Below are positions 15,548-23,638 of a stretch of 64,000 bases of DNA, piece by piece. The position numbers and the translations under genes are program-made. The notes under the pieces were generated by a model. The model searched no databases. It saw only the letters and a program-made list of their open reading frames with translations, and had not been told where the DNA came from. Position 1 is the first letter of the stretch, and each line of letters opens with the position of its first letter. Origin of the DNA: JAFARE01 sp963777285 (lineage in GTDB: Bacteria > Chloroflexota > Dormibacteria > Aeolococcales > Aeolococcaceae); NCBI GenBank assembly GCA_963777285.1, contig CAVZPR010000001.1, forward strand, positions 682,001 to 746,000, read 5' to 3'.

Positions 15548-16586
15548 GGCCGGGGGGCGAGTTTAAACCATCGCCCGGGGCGAGCCCTCGCAACTCCTCC
15601 GCGGGATCTCGACTCATCAGGTCCGCGAGCGCGGCGCCGACCGGCTTGGCCTCGAAGAGCACGGCGTTGACCTCGCGGGTGATGGGCATGTCCACCCCAT
15701 GGATCACTGCCAGCCGCGCCGCCACGCGCGCCGCGTTCACGCCCTCCACCACCATGCGCACCTGCGCCATCGCTTCGGCCAGGGACGCGCCGCGGGCAAT
15801 CGCTTCCCCCAGTTGGCGGTTGCGCGAGTGCGGGCTGGAACACGTCACAACGCAGTCGCCGATGCCCGCCAGTCCGGCGAACGTCATCACGGTGGCGCCG
15901 GCGCGCACGCCGAGACGCGCGATCTCAGCGATGCCCCGCGTCAGGATCGCGGCCTTGCCGTTGTCGCCCACCCCGATGCCGTCGCACGCACCCACGGCGA
16001 TGGCGAGCACGTTCTTGAGCGCGCCGCCGTACTCCACGCCGATCCGGTCCGCGGTGCTGTACACGCGAAACGACGTGCTGCTGCAGGCGTCGCGCACCTG
16101 CTCGGCCGCCTCTGACGAACCGCCCACAACCGTGGCCGCCGGCAGTCCCCGCGCCACCTCGATCGCGATGTTCGGACCGCTGAGCGCTGTGATCCGCGAA
16201 TCCCACGCGGGGCTGAGCACGTCGCACAGCAGAGCGCTCATGGTCATGCCACTGGATGTCTCGAATCCCTTGGCAGCGCTGACCAGCACACTGTCGCGCA
16301 TCAGAAGCGGCGCCAGTCCGGTCACGACCGCACGCATGCCGTGCGTCGGCACGGCGAGCAGCACGATGCTCGCGCCGGCCAGCGCTTGACGCGCATCCGC
16401 GGTCACGCTGACTCGGTCGTCGAGTGTGATCTCGCTGAGGTATCGTGGGTTGCGCCGCGCCCGGCCGATGGCCTCGGCCAGCTCCGGGTCGCGCGCCCAG
16501 AGCACCACGTCGGCGTCGGTGCCCGTGGCCAGAGACTGCGCCAGCGCCGTGCCCCACGAACCGGCGCCGATGACGGCGATGCGCAC
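15525..16586 (-). CDS. gpsA: Glycerol-3-phosphate dehydrogenase [NAD(P)+]
   Basis: The 353-residue enzyme reduces dihydroxyacetone phosphate to sn-glycerol-3-phosphate for phospholipid synthesis. The Rossmann motif VIGAGSWGTALAQ sits at the N-terminus, with LLAVPTHGMR, SAAKGFE, LSGPNIAIEVARGLP, the catalytic-lysine segment EYGGALKNVLAIAVG, and GLAGIGDCVVTC-SPHSRNRQLG in the C-terminal domain. The GTG start at 16586 is one base after the der stop (16588), so the pair is transcribed together. The frame runs 23 bases into tRNA-Pro before its TAG, adding a glycine/serine tail. Confidence 0.95.
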   Translation of the reverse strand: MRIAVIGAGSWGTALAQSLATGTDADVVLWARDPELAEAIGRARRNPRYLSEITLDDRVSVTADARQALAGASIVLLAVPTHGMRAVVTGLAPLLMRDSVLVSAAKGFETSSGMTMSALLCDVLSPAWDSRITALSGPNIAIEVARGLPAATVVGGSSEAAEQVRDACSSTSFRVYSTADRIGVEYGGALKNVLAIAVGACDGIGVGDNGKAAILTRGIAEIARLGVRAGATVMTFAGLAGIGDCVVTCSSPHSRNRQLGEAIARGASLAEAMAQVRMVVEGVNAARVAARLAVIHGVDMPITREVNAVLFEAKPVGAALADLMSRDPAEELRGLAPGDGLNSPPGPGSSSGG

Positions 16587-16587
16587 G

Positions 16588-18009
16588 TCAGCCCTCGTCG
16601 CTGTCGCGCCGACGCGTGACCAGGCGAAGGCGCACGCCTCCGAACCCGAAGACGGATCGAATGCGGTTCTCCAGATAACGCGAGTACGCGAAGTGCAGCA
16701 GCTCCGGATCGTTGACAAACAGCACGATCGTGGGGGTCTCGCTCCGCGCCTGGGTCGCGTAGAGCAGCTTCAGGCGGCGGCCCTTGTGTGTGCGCGGTGG
16801 ATGCTCGTCGAACGCGTCGCGCAGCAGCTGGTTCAGAGCGCCGGTGGGCACGTGCGTGGCGCGCGCGCCGGCAACCTGCGCCGCGGACTGCAGCACGCGA
16901 TCCACATTGCGCCCCTGCGTGGCGCTCGCCGTGAGCACCGGTGCACCGGGTACGAAGTCGAACGCCTTGCCGAACGCCTTCAGGAAAGCCGGATCGGCTC
17001 GCTGCTCCTGCGGCACCAGGTCCCACTTGTTGGCCACCACCACGAGCCCGGCGCCGGCGTCCGCCGCGTATCCCGCGACGTGCCGGTCCTGGGCGACGAC
17101 TCCCTGGGAGGCGTCGAGCACGAGGATGCCGACGTCACTCCGCTGCAATGCGCGCAGCGCGCGCAGCAGGCTGTAGCGCTCCACGTCCGTGGCCACCACA
17201 CCGCGCCGGCGTATGCCGGCCGTGTCCACGAGCCGCACGGCGTGATCCGCGAGCGTCACCAGCGTGTCCACGGTGTCGCGCGTTGTTCCTGCCACCGGTG
17301 ACACCAGCGTGCGCTCCTCCCCTACCAGAGCGTTGAGCAGCGACGACTTGCCCGTGTTGGGCCGGCCCACGATGGCCACGCGCAGCTCGCCCGCGCCGGC
17401 GTCCGGCCCCTCCCCTGTCTCGGCGGGCGGCAGCATCTCGACGACGCGGTCGAGCAGGTCACCGGTGTCGCGTCCCTGCAGGGCGCTGATGAGCATCGGC
17501 TCGCCCAGTCCCAAGCGGTGCAGCTCGTGCGCGTAGTAAGGCTCTCGGTCGCTGTCCGCCTTGTTGCCGGCGAGCAGCACCGGCCGGCCGCCGGCGCGAA
17601 GCGCGGCGGCGATCTCCTCGTCGAGCGCCGTGACGCCGTCGCGCACGTCGAGCATGAGCACGCAGACGTCGGCCTGCTCGATGGCGATGCGGGCCTGATC
17701 CTGGGTGCCGCGCACCAACGCCGCCATGTCCTCCTGGCCGCCGGCCTCGGGGCCACGCGGGTCGAGGCCCGCCGTGTCGACCAGCGTGAACGCTCGCCCG
17801 CGCCACTCGACGACACCGTAGAGCCGGTCGCGCGTCAGCCCGGCCATCTCATCCACGATCGCGCGACGCGTGCCGGTGAGGCGGTTGAACAACGTCGATT
17901 TGCCCACGTTCGGCCGGCCTACGATGGCGACGATCCCGCTCGGTGGACCGAACGCCGAGTCGCGAGCCGGACGGCTCCGCGCCGCGCGTCGCGTGACTGC
18001 GGGGCTCAC
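16588..18009 (-). CDS. der: Ribosome biogenesis GTPase Der
   Basis: The 473-residue protein has the diagnostic tandem G domains. The first has GRPNVGKS at 31-38, DTAGLDPRG and NKAD. The second has GRPNTGKS, DTAGIRRRG and NKWD. A C-terminal KH-like domain follows (RRLKLLYATQARSETPTIVLFVNDPELLHFAYSRYLENRIR). Der binds the 50S subunit and is needed for its assembly. The GTG start overlaps the stop of the JAMM gene (GTGA). About 25 extra residues precede the first G domain. Confidence 0.96.
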   Translation of the reverse strand: MSPAVTRRAARSRPARDSAFGPPSGIVAIVGRPNVGKSTLFNRLTGTRRAIVDEMAGLTRDRLYGVVEWRGRAFTLVDTAGLDPRGPEAGGQEDMAALVRGTQDQARIAIEQADVCVLMLDVRDGVTALDEEIAAALRAGGRPVLLAGNKADSDREPYYAHELHRLGLGEPMLISALQGRDTGDLLDRVVEMLPPAETGEGPDAGAGELRVAIVGRPNTGKSSLLNALVGEERTLVSPVAGTTRDTVDTLVTLADHAVRLVDTAGIRRRGVVATDVERYSLLRALRALQRSDVGILVLDASQGVVAQDRHVAGYAADAGAGLVVVANKWDLVPQEQRADPAFLKAFGKAFDFVPGAPVLTASATQGRNVDRVLQSAAQVAGARATHVPTGALNQLLRDAFDEHPPRTHKGRRLKLLYATQARSETPTIVLFVNDPELLHFAYSRYLENRIRSVFGFGGVRLRLVTRRRDSDEG

Positions 18010-18461
18010 GGCGCCGGGGTGGGCTCTCGCGGCGTGACGATGAGCAGCAGCGGCACGAACGGCTCTCCCTCTCCGCTCAGCGTGAAGGCGTTCACGTCAC
18101 CCGTCCCTTCACGTGTCGTGGTGCACACGATGTACACGTAGTCAATCCACGCGTGGTCGGTGTCGAACTGCGACGGATTGGCCGGGTGATCGGGGTGGCT
18201 GTGCCAGAAGCCGACGACGTCGAGGCCCAGCTCGCGTGCCTCGCGGTCCGCCCGCACGATGTCGCCCGGGTCCATCACGTAGCGGTCGCGTGCGCGCTCC
18301 GTGTTGAGGTTGCGCGCGGATGTCGCTGCAAAGATCTGTGTGCGAGCGTCCTGGACCCGGCCGATGAGGACGCCGCATCCCTCCTGCGGATAGGCCGCGG
18401 CCGCGAAGGCGCGCATCCGCTCGTGCGCGTCATCCAGGCACTCGACGTCGACGCGGTTCAT
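18006..18461 (-). CDS. JAMM/MPN+ metallopeptidase (Mec-like)
   Basis: The 151-residue protein has a complete JAMM zinc site: Glu27 in YPQEGCGVLIG, then H-S-H-P with His87 and His89, Ser97 and Asp100 (HPANPSQFD). Bacterial enzymes of this type, such as Mec of Mycobacterium, release cysteine from a MoaD-like carrier (CysO) after CysM has loaded it. Here the start overlaps the cysteine-synthase stop (ATGA at 18458-18461), matching the CysM-Mec arrangement. No CysO-like protein with a terminal GG is present in the operon. A Rad25/RadC-like or ThiS-processing role is less likely. Confidence 0.88.
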   Translation of the reverse strand: MNRVDVECLDDAHERMRAFAAAAYPQEGCGVLIGRVQDARTQIFAATSARNLNTERARDRYVMDPGDIVRADREARELGLDVVGFWHSHPDHPANPSQFDTDHAWIDYVYIVCTTTREGTGDVNAFTLSGEGEPFVPLLLIVTPREPTPAP

Positions 18462-19411
18462 CGCGCGGGCGACTGGTACAAACCCGTGGAGATGTACCGG
18501 TCGCCGCCGTCGGCGAGCACGGTGACGACGACCCCGCCGGCGGCGCGCCGCGCCACTTCGCGAACCGCCCACAGCGCCGCGCCGCTGGAATGCCCCGCGA
18601 GCACCCCTTCTTCGCGAGCCAGCCGCCGCACCAGCTCATAGGCCGGCTCGGTGTCGACGCCGATGTCCTCGTCGGCGATGGTGGGATCGTAGATGCCCGG
18701 GACGATCGAGGAGCGCATGTGCTTCAGCCCCTCCAGGCCGTGCCATGCCTCTGCCGGCTGCACGCTGATGCAGCGGACGTCTGGGTTCAGCTGCTTCAGG
18801 CGCCGCGAGGTGCCCACGAAGGTTCCACTCGTCCCCAGCCCGGCCACGAAGTGCGTCACCGTGCCGGCCGTCTGCTCCCAGATCTCGTTCGCCGTCGTGT
18901 CGAAGTGCGCCTGCCAGTTGGCGTCGTTGTTGTACTGGTCGGGCATGAAGTACGCGCGCGGGCTGTCCGCGTACATCTGCCTCGCCAGGCGGATGGCGCC
19001 GTCGCTGCCCTCCAGGGGATCGCTGTACACGACGTCCGCCCCGTAGGCGTGCACCAGCGCCTTGCGCTCCGCGCTCACGTTGCGCGGCATCACCAGCCGC
19101 ACCCGGTACCCCTTGGCGGCGCCCACCATGGCGTACGCGACCCCGGTGTTGCCGCTGGTGCTGTCGAGGATGATGCGATCGCGGTTGAGGGCGCCGCTCC
19201 GCTCACCGGCCTCGATCATGCGCAGCGCGGCGCGATCCTTGACCGAGCCGCCGGGGTTGAAGAACTCGGCCTTGGCATGCACGGCGACGCCCGGAGCCTC
19301 ATCCTCGAAGAGGCGGATGCGAAGCAGCGGCGTGTTGCCGATGCGGCCGCAGATCCCGTCGCCTGGAGCGTGCGCCTGCGGCGACGGGCGCGGCCGAGCG
19401 GAAGACAGCAT
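18458..19411 (-). CDS. Cysteine synthase (CysM/CysK family)
   Basis: The 317-residue protein is a fold-type II PLP enzyme. The cofactor lysine is Lys58 in FNPGGSVKDR, the substrate loop is STSGNTG, and the phosphate-binding loop is GLGTSGTFVG. It makes cysteine from an activated serine (O-acetyl- or O-phosphoserine) and sulfide or a sulfur carrier. The IRLFEDEAPGVAVHAKAEF lead-in and the JAMM neighbour favour the CysM-type, carrier-dependent route. Exact substrate preference cannot be decided here. Confidence 0.92.
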   Translation of the reverse strand: MLSSARPRPSPQAHAPGDGICGRIGNTPLLRIRLFEDEAPGVAVHAKAEFFNPGGSVKDRAALRMIEAGERSGALNRDRIILDSTSGNTGVAYAMVGAAKGYRVRLVMPRNVSAERKALVHAYGADVVYSDPLEGSDGAIRLARQMYADSPRAYFMPDQYNNDANWQAHFDTTANEIWEQTAGTVTHFVAGLGTSGTFVGTSRRLKQLNPDVRCISVQPAEAWHGLEGLKHMRSSIVPGIYDPTIADEDIGVDTEPAYELVRRLAREEGVLAGHSSGAALWAVREVARRAAGGVVVTVLADGGDRYISTGLYQSPAR

Positions 19412-19452
19412 CGGGTCATTATCCGGGCGCCCCTGCGGCGTCCGGTGCGGGC

Positions 19453-19674
19453 TCAGCTCGCTGCGGTCGGCAGGGGGCCGATGCGGAAGCCCGCTGCGCC
19501 CTTGCGCGTGTCCTCGACGATCGCGATCACCGCCTCCGGCCGCACCAGCACCGGCCCGTCCTCGCCGGGCAGCTCGATGAACCCCGGCGCGCCGATGGCG
19601 AGCGCCGCCTTCACGTCCTCCAGGTTCAGCTTCACCGCGACGTCGGCGCCGTTGGCGAGGCGGAGGATGGACAT
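19453..19674 (-). CDS. Small conserved-looking protein in the cysteine operon
   Basis: The 73-residue acidic protein begins MSILRLANGADVAVKLNLED and ends RKGAAGFRIGPLPTAAS. It has the look of a small all-beta domain but no motif I can name. It sits six bases after the PLP-enzyme stop and 41 bases before cysteine synthase. That is where a MoaD/CysO carrier would be expected, but it lacks the C-terminal diglycine. A GTG at 19683 is an alternative start. Function unknown. Confidence 0.6.
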   Translation of the reverse strand: MSILRLANGADVAVKLNLEDVKAALAIGAPGFIELPGEDGPVLVRPEAVIAIVEDTRKGAAGFRIGPLPTAAS

Positions 19675-19679
19675 GGCGG

Positions 19680-20906
19680 TCACATCGTACCTCCGAGCGC
19701 TGCGGCGAACTCCCGCTGCAGGTCGGCCAGCGCCTCGATCCCGGTGCTCACGCGCAGCAGCCCGTCGCCGATCCCCAACGCGGCCCGCTGCTCCCGGCTC
19801 TGCGTGCGGTGCGAGCTTAGGCCCGGATGGGTCACGGTGGTGGCCACGTCGCCGAGGCTGGGGGCCAGCCGTACCCCGCTGAACCGGCGCACCACCGCAG
19901 CCGCCGCCTCCTGCCCACCGGCGACGTCGATGCTGAACAGCGGGCCACGTCCGTGCGGCAGCAGTCTCGCGGCACGCTCTGCGTCGCAGGATCCGCCGTT
20001 CCCGGGGTAGTGGACGGCGGCAACGCCCTCCTGCTCTCGCAGCCACGCCACGAGGCTCGCAGCGTTGGCGCTGCCGCGCTCGACCCGCAGGGCGGCCGTG
20101 CGCAACCCGCGCAGCGCGAGCCAGGCGTCGAACGGCGCCAGGCCCACGCCCAGGAGGCGGCAGAAGCCATCCAGCCAGTCCACGGCCGGATGGTCCGCGC
20201 GAGCCAGGAGCACACCGCCGACCACGTCGCTGTGGCCCGAGAGGTGCTTGGTGAGGCTGTGCATCACCAGGTCGGCGCCGTGCGCGAACGGTTGGAAGAG
20301 GAACGGCGTGGCGAAGGTGGCGTCGACCAGGAGCGCGGCGCCGGCATCGCGCGCCGCGCCGGCCACGGCGGGAACGTCGACCACCTGCATCAGTGGGTTG
20401 GTGATGACCTCGGCCACCACCACGGCGACGGTCTCGTCGAGCGCGGCGGCGACAAGCGCGCGATGGTCGGCGCCGCCGCCGGGCGGCAGGTCGACCGTGC
20501 GCAGCGACACGCCCAGGTTGCCGAGCGGACCGGCAACCAGCGCGTCGCTGCCCCCATAGCAGGGCCGCACCACAACAACGCAACGGCGCCGCGGCGTGGC
20601 GACCGCCGCAACCGCGAGCGCCAGCGCGGCTTGGCCGCTGGCGGTGACCCGCGCCAGGGGAGGATCTCCGCCGGGCGGTGCTTCCAGCGCGGCCATGGCC
20701 TCCTCCAGGAGACGCACCGTGGAGTTGCCGTAGCGCCGGTACACGTCGCGTGTCTCCATGGCGGCGTCCAGGTCCTCCAGCCCCGCGAAGGCCCGCACCG
20801 ACGCCAGCGCCGGAGCAGCCACCAGATCCTCGGCGTCGCTTCCGGGGCGGCTGCCCCCGAGCCCGGCTCGCGCCGCGACAGTGGCTGGATCGGGGCCGTC
20901 GCTCAC
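19680..20906 (-). CDS. Cys/Met-metabolism PLP-dependent enzyme (cystathionine gamma-synthase/lyase family)
   Basis: The 408-residue protein belongs to the fold-type I trans-sulfuration family. It shows YRRYGNSTVRLLEEAMAALE, the cofactor-ring segment ASGQAALALAV, the Asp pairing with the PLP ring nitrogen in LLVDATFATP, the cofactor lysine Lys220 in MHSLTKHLSGHSDVVGG, and DVATTVTHPGLSSHR. Members make or break cystathionine, or eliminate thiol or sulfide from homocysteine or methionine. The GTG start overlaps the enolase stop (GTGA). Its place beside cysteine synthase supports a role in cysteine/methionine interconversion. Confidence 0.9.
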   Translation of the reverse strand: MSDGPDPATVAARAGLGGSRPGSDAEDLVAAPALASVRAFAGLEDLDAAMETRDVYRRYGNSTVRLLEEAMAALEAPPGGDPPLARVTASGQAALALAVAAVATPRRRCVVVVRPCYGGSDALVAGPLGNLGVSLRTVDLPPGGGADHRALVAAALDETVAVVVAEVITNPLMQVVDVPAVAGAARDAGAALLVDATFATPFLFQPFAHGADLVMHSLTKHLSGHSDVVGGVLLARADHPAVDWLDGFCRLLGVGLAPFDAWLALRGLRTAALRVERGSANAASLVAWLREQEGVAAVHYPGNGGSCDAERAARLLPHGRGPLFSIDVAGGQEAAAAVVRRFSGVRLAPSLGDVATTVTHPGLSSHRTQSREQRAALGIGDGLLRVSTGIEALADLQREFAAALGGTM

Positions 20907-22207
20907 CGGACGGAAGGCGCCGGGACCGGCTCGCCGCCGCGCCGCAAGGCTTGCCTCCCGGCGAATCTGCCGGCGTCCCCCAACTCGACTTCGATGGCCA
21001 GCAGCCGGTTGTACTTGGCGACGCGTTCCGAGCGCGACGGCGCACCGGTCTTGATCTGCCCGGCGTTGACCGCGACGGCGAGGTCGGCGATGGACGTGTC
21101 CTCCGTCTCGCCGCTGCGGTGGCTGATCACCGTCGCGTAGCCGTGGCCTGCGGCGAGCGCGATCGCCTCCAGGGTTTCGGTGACCGTGCCGATCTGGTTC
21201 AGCTTCACCAGCAGGGCATTGGCCACGTGCCGCTCGAACCCCAGACGGAGCCGGTCCGTGCTGGTCACAAAGATGTCGTCGCCCACGAGCTGGATGCGGT
21301 CCCCGAGGCGCTCCGTGAGGGCGCGCCACCCCGCCCAGTCGTCCTCGGCCATGCCGTCTTCGATGGACACGATGGGGTACCGGTCGCACCAGCGCTCCCA
21401 CAGGTCGATCATCTCGTCGCCGCTCAGGCTGCGACCCTCTCCCGGGAGCACGTAGCGGCCACCCTCGAACAGCTCCGACGTCGCCGGGTCGAGGGCCAGG
21501 GCCACGTCCTCGCCCGGCGAGTAGCCGGCGCGCTCGATCGCGGCGAGCAGCAGCTCGACGGCCGCCTCATTGTTTTCCAGGTCGGGAGCGAAACCGCCCT
21601 CGTCACCCTGCCCGGTTCCGAGCCCTCGCTGGTGCAGCAGGTCGCGCAGCGCGTGGAAGCACTCGGCGCCGGCGCGGAGCGCATCGGCGAACCTGCTGAA
21701 TCCCAGGGGTGCGAGCATGAACTCCTGGAAGTCGACACGCGTCTGCGCGTGCGCGCCTCCGTTCAGCACGTTGAGCAGCGGCACCGGCAGAAGGTCGCCT
21801 CCGCCGAGGTAGCGGTACAGCGGGAGCCCCGCCGACGCGGACGCCGCACGGGCGCACGCGAGGCTGACCGCGAGGATCGCGTTGGCGCCGAGACGGCTCT
21901 TGCCGGTGGTGCCATCCAGCTCGCGCAGCCGGCCGTCCACGGCCGCCTGATCGCCCGGATCCATCCCCGTCAGCGCGGGCGCGATCACTTCGACGACGTT
22001 CGCGACCGCGCGCAGCACACCCTTGCCGCCGTAGCGCGCTGCATCCCCGTCGCGCAGCTCGACCGCCTCGTGCGCGCCGGTGCTGGCGCCGCTGGGAACG
22101 CGGGCCACGCCTGTGGTTCCGTCGCTGAGGCGCACCGTCGCCTGCACCGTGGGGTTGCCGCGCGAATCGAGGATCTCGAGGGCCGTGATCCCCTCGACGG
22201 AGGTCAC
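20903..22207 (-). CDS. eno: Enolase
   Basis: The 434-residue enzyme interconverts 2-phosphoglycerate and phosphoenolpyruvate. Full-length signatures are present: ALEILDSRGNPTVQ, PSGASTGAHEAVELRDGD, the metal-binding SIEDGM and GDDIFVT, KLNQIGTVTETLEA with the catalytic lysine, and VISHRSGETED. The GTG start at 22207 overlaps the peptidase stop. Its placement in a sulfur-amino-acid operon is not functionally obvious. Confidence 0.97.
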   Translation of the reverse strand: MTSVEGITALEILDSRGNPTVQATVRLSDGTTGVARVPSGASTGAHEAVELRDGDAARYGGKGVLRAVANVVEVIAPALTGMDPGDQAAVDGRLRELDGTTGKSRLGANAILAVSLACARAASASAGLPLYRYLGGGDLLPVPLLNVLNGGAHAQTRVDFQEFMLAPLGFSRFADALRAGAECFHALRDLLHQRGLGTGQGDEGGFAPDLENNEAAVELLLAAIERAGYSPGEDVALALDPATSELFEGGRYVLPGEGRSLSGDEMIDLWERWCDRYPIVSIEDGMAEDDWAGWRALTERLGDRIQLVGDDIFVTSTDRLRLGFERHVANALLVKLNQIGTVTETLEAIALAAGHGYATVISHRSGETEDTSIADLAVAVNAGQIKTGAPSRSERVAKYNRLLAIEVELGDAGRFAGRQALRRGGEPVPAPSVR

Positions 22208-23592
22208 CGCCGCAGCGCGCCGGCGAGCTCGTCCCAGAGTCGGGTCAGCACGCGCACACCCTTGGCGTACATGTCGAGGTTGAACTTCTCGTTCGGTGAG
22301 TGGATGCGGTCGTCGGGGAGCCCGGTGCCGACCAGGACCGCGGGCATCCCCATGATGCGGTGGAACATCTCCACGGGCGGGATCGAACCTCCCTCGCGGC
22401 TGAACAGCGGCTGCTTGCCGAACACAGCCGCCATGGCCCGCGCCGCCGCCTGAACCGCGGGGTGATCCGTGGAGGTGACGACCGGCCGGCCGCCGCCCTT
22501 GGGCTCGGCCGTCACCGTGACCCCTGGGGGCGCTGCCGCGAGGATCGCGGCGGCCACCTTGCGGGCGATGTCGTCGGGGTCCTGGTCCGGCACCAGACGG
22601 CAGGTGATCTTGGCCGACGCGACCGCGGGGATGATCGTCTTCGATCCCGGCCCCTGGTACCCGCCCCAAAGGCCGTTGAACTCCAGCGTGGGTCGCACCC
22701 CGCGCCGCTCGGTGACGGTCCAGCCGGCCTCGCCGGTGGTGGCGGGGACGTCCCCTGCTTCGTGACGGTACTGAGCGTCGTCATAGGGGATGCGCGCGAA
22801 TTCCTCCCGCTCTTCACGCGAGGGCTCGCGCACGGCGTCGTAGAAGCCGGGCACAGTCACCCGTCGCGTCTTCGGGTCGTGCAGCCCGGCGAGGATCTCC
22901 GACAGCGCCGCGATGGGATTCGTGACCGTGCCGCCGAACGCGCCTGAGTGCAGGTCCTGCGAAGGGCCGCGCACCGTGACCTCGACGCCGGCGAGTCCGC
23001 GCAGGCCCGTGGTGAGCGACGGCGTGTCGGGGCCCAGGATCCCGGTGTCGGACACGATCAGCACGTCGGCGCGCAGGCGCTCCTGCTCACGCTCGACGAG
23101 GCGCTCGAAGTTCACCGACCCGGACTCCTCCTCACCCTCCACGATCAGCTTCAGGTTCAGCGGCAGCTCGCCGCGGCCGCGCACGTGGGCCTCCACGCCC
23201 TTGAGCTGCATCCACACCTGGCCCTTGTCGTCGACGGCGCCGCGGCCGTAGAGGTTGCCGTCGCGCACCTCCGGCTCGAAGGGAGGCGACAACCACTCGT
23301 CGAGCGGATCGACCGGCTGCACGTCGTGATGCCCGTAGATCAGCGCCGTCGGCAGTGACGGGTCGACCATCCGCTCCGCATACACGGCGGGATGGCCCTC
23401 GGTCTCGATCAGCTCTGCGGATCTGAAGCCTGCCTGCAGCGCGGCGTCGCGGAAGTGCTCCGCGTTGCGGCGCACCTCGGGGGCATAGGCGGGATCGGCC
23501 GAGATGCTCGGGATGCGAAGCGCCTCGATCAGCTCGTCGACGAAGCGCTGCTGGTGCTCAGCGCAGTAGGCATCGAGGTCGGCGGGCTGCAT
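22204..23592 (-). CDS. M20-family metallodipeptidase
   Basis: The protein of about 462 residues is an M20 zinc peptidase. The metal-site motifs are YGHHDVQPVDP (His/Asp), GRGAVDDKGQ (bridging Asp), EGEEESGS (catalytic Glu pair) and LHSGAFGG in the dimerisation domain. It ends SREGGSIPPVEMFHRIMG and HSPNEKFNLD. It probably cleaves dipeptides. ATG 23592 is preferred to the TTG at 23610. It opens the eight-gene minus-strand operon that ends at tRNA-Pro. Confidence 0.93.
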   Translation of the reverse strand: MQPADLDAYCAEHQQRFVDELIEALRIPSISADPAYAPEVRRNAEHFRDAALQAGFRSAELIETEGHPAVYAERMVDPSLPTALIYGHHDVQPVDPLDEWLSPPFEPEVRDGNLYGRGAVDDKGQVWMQLKGVEAHVRGRGELPLNLKLIVEGEEESGSVNFERLVEREQERLRADVLIVSDTGILGPDTPSLTTGLRGLAGVEVTVRGPSQDLHSGAFGGTVTNPIAALSEILAGLHDPKTRRVTVPGFYDAVREPSREEREEFARIPYDDAQYRHEAGDVPATTGEAGWTVTERRGVRPTLEFNGLWGGYQGPGSKTIIPAVASAKITCRLVPDQDPDDIARKVAAAILAAAPPGVTVTAEPKGGGRPVVTSTDHPAVQAAARAMAAVFGKQPLFSREGGSIPPVEMFHRIMGMPAVLVGTGLPDDRIHSPNEKFNLDMYAKGVRVLTRLWDELAGALRR

Positions 23593-23638
23593 CGCCGCTA
23601 GGGTAGCCAACCGCGGAGTGGCGCCGCGACCGCCGCGC

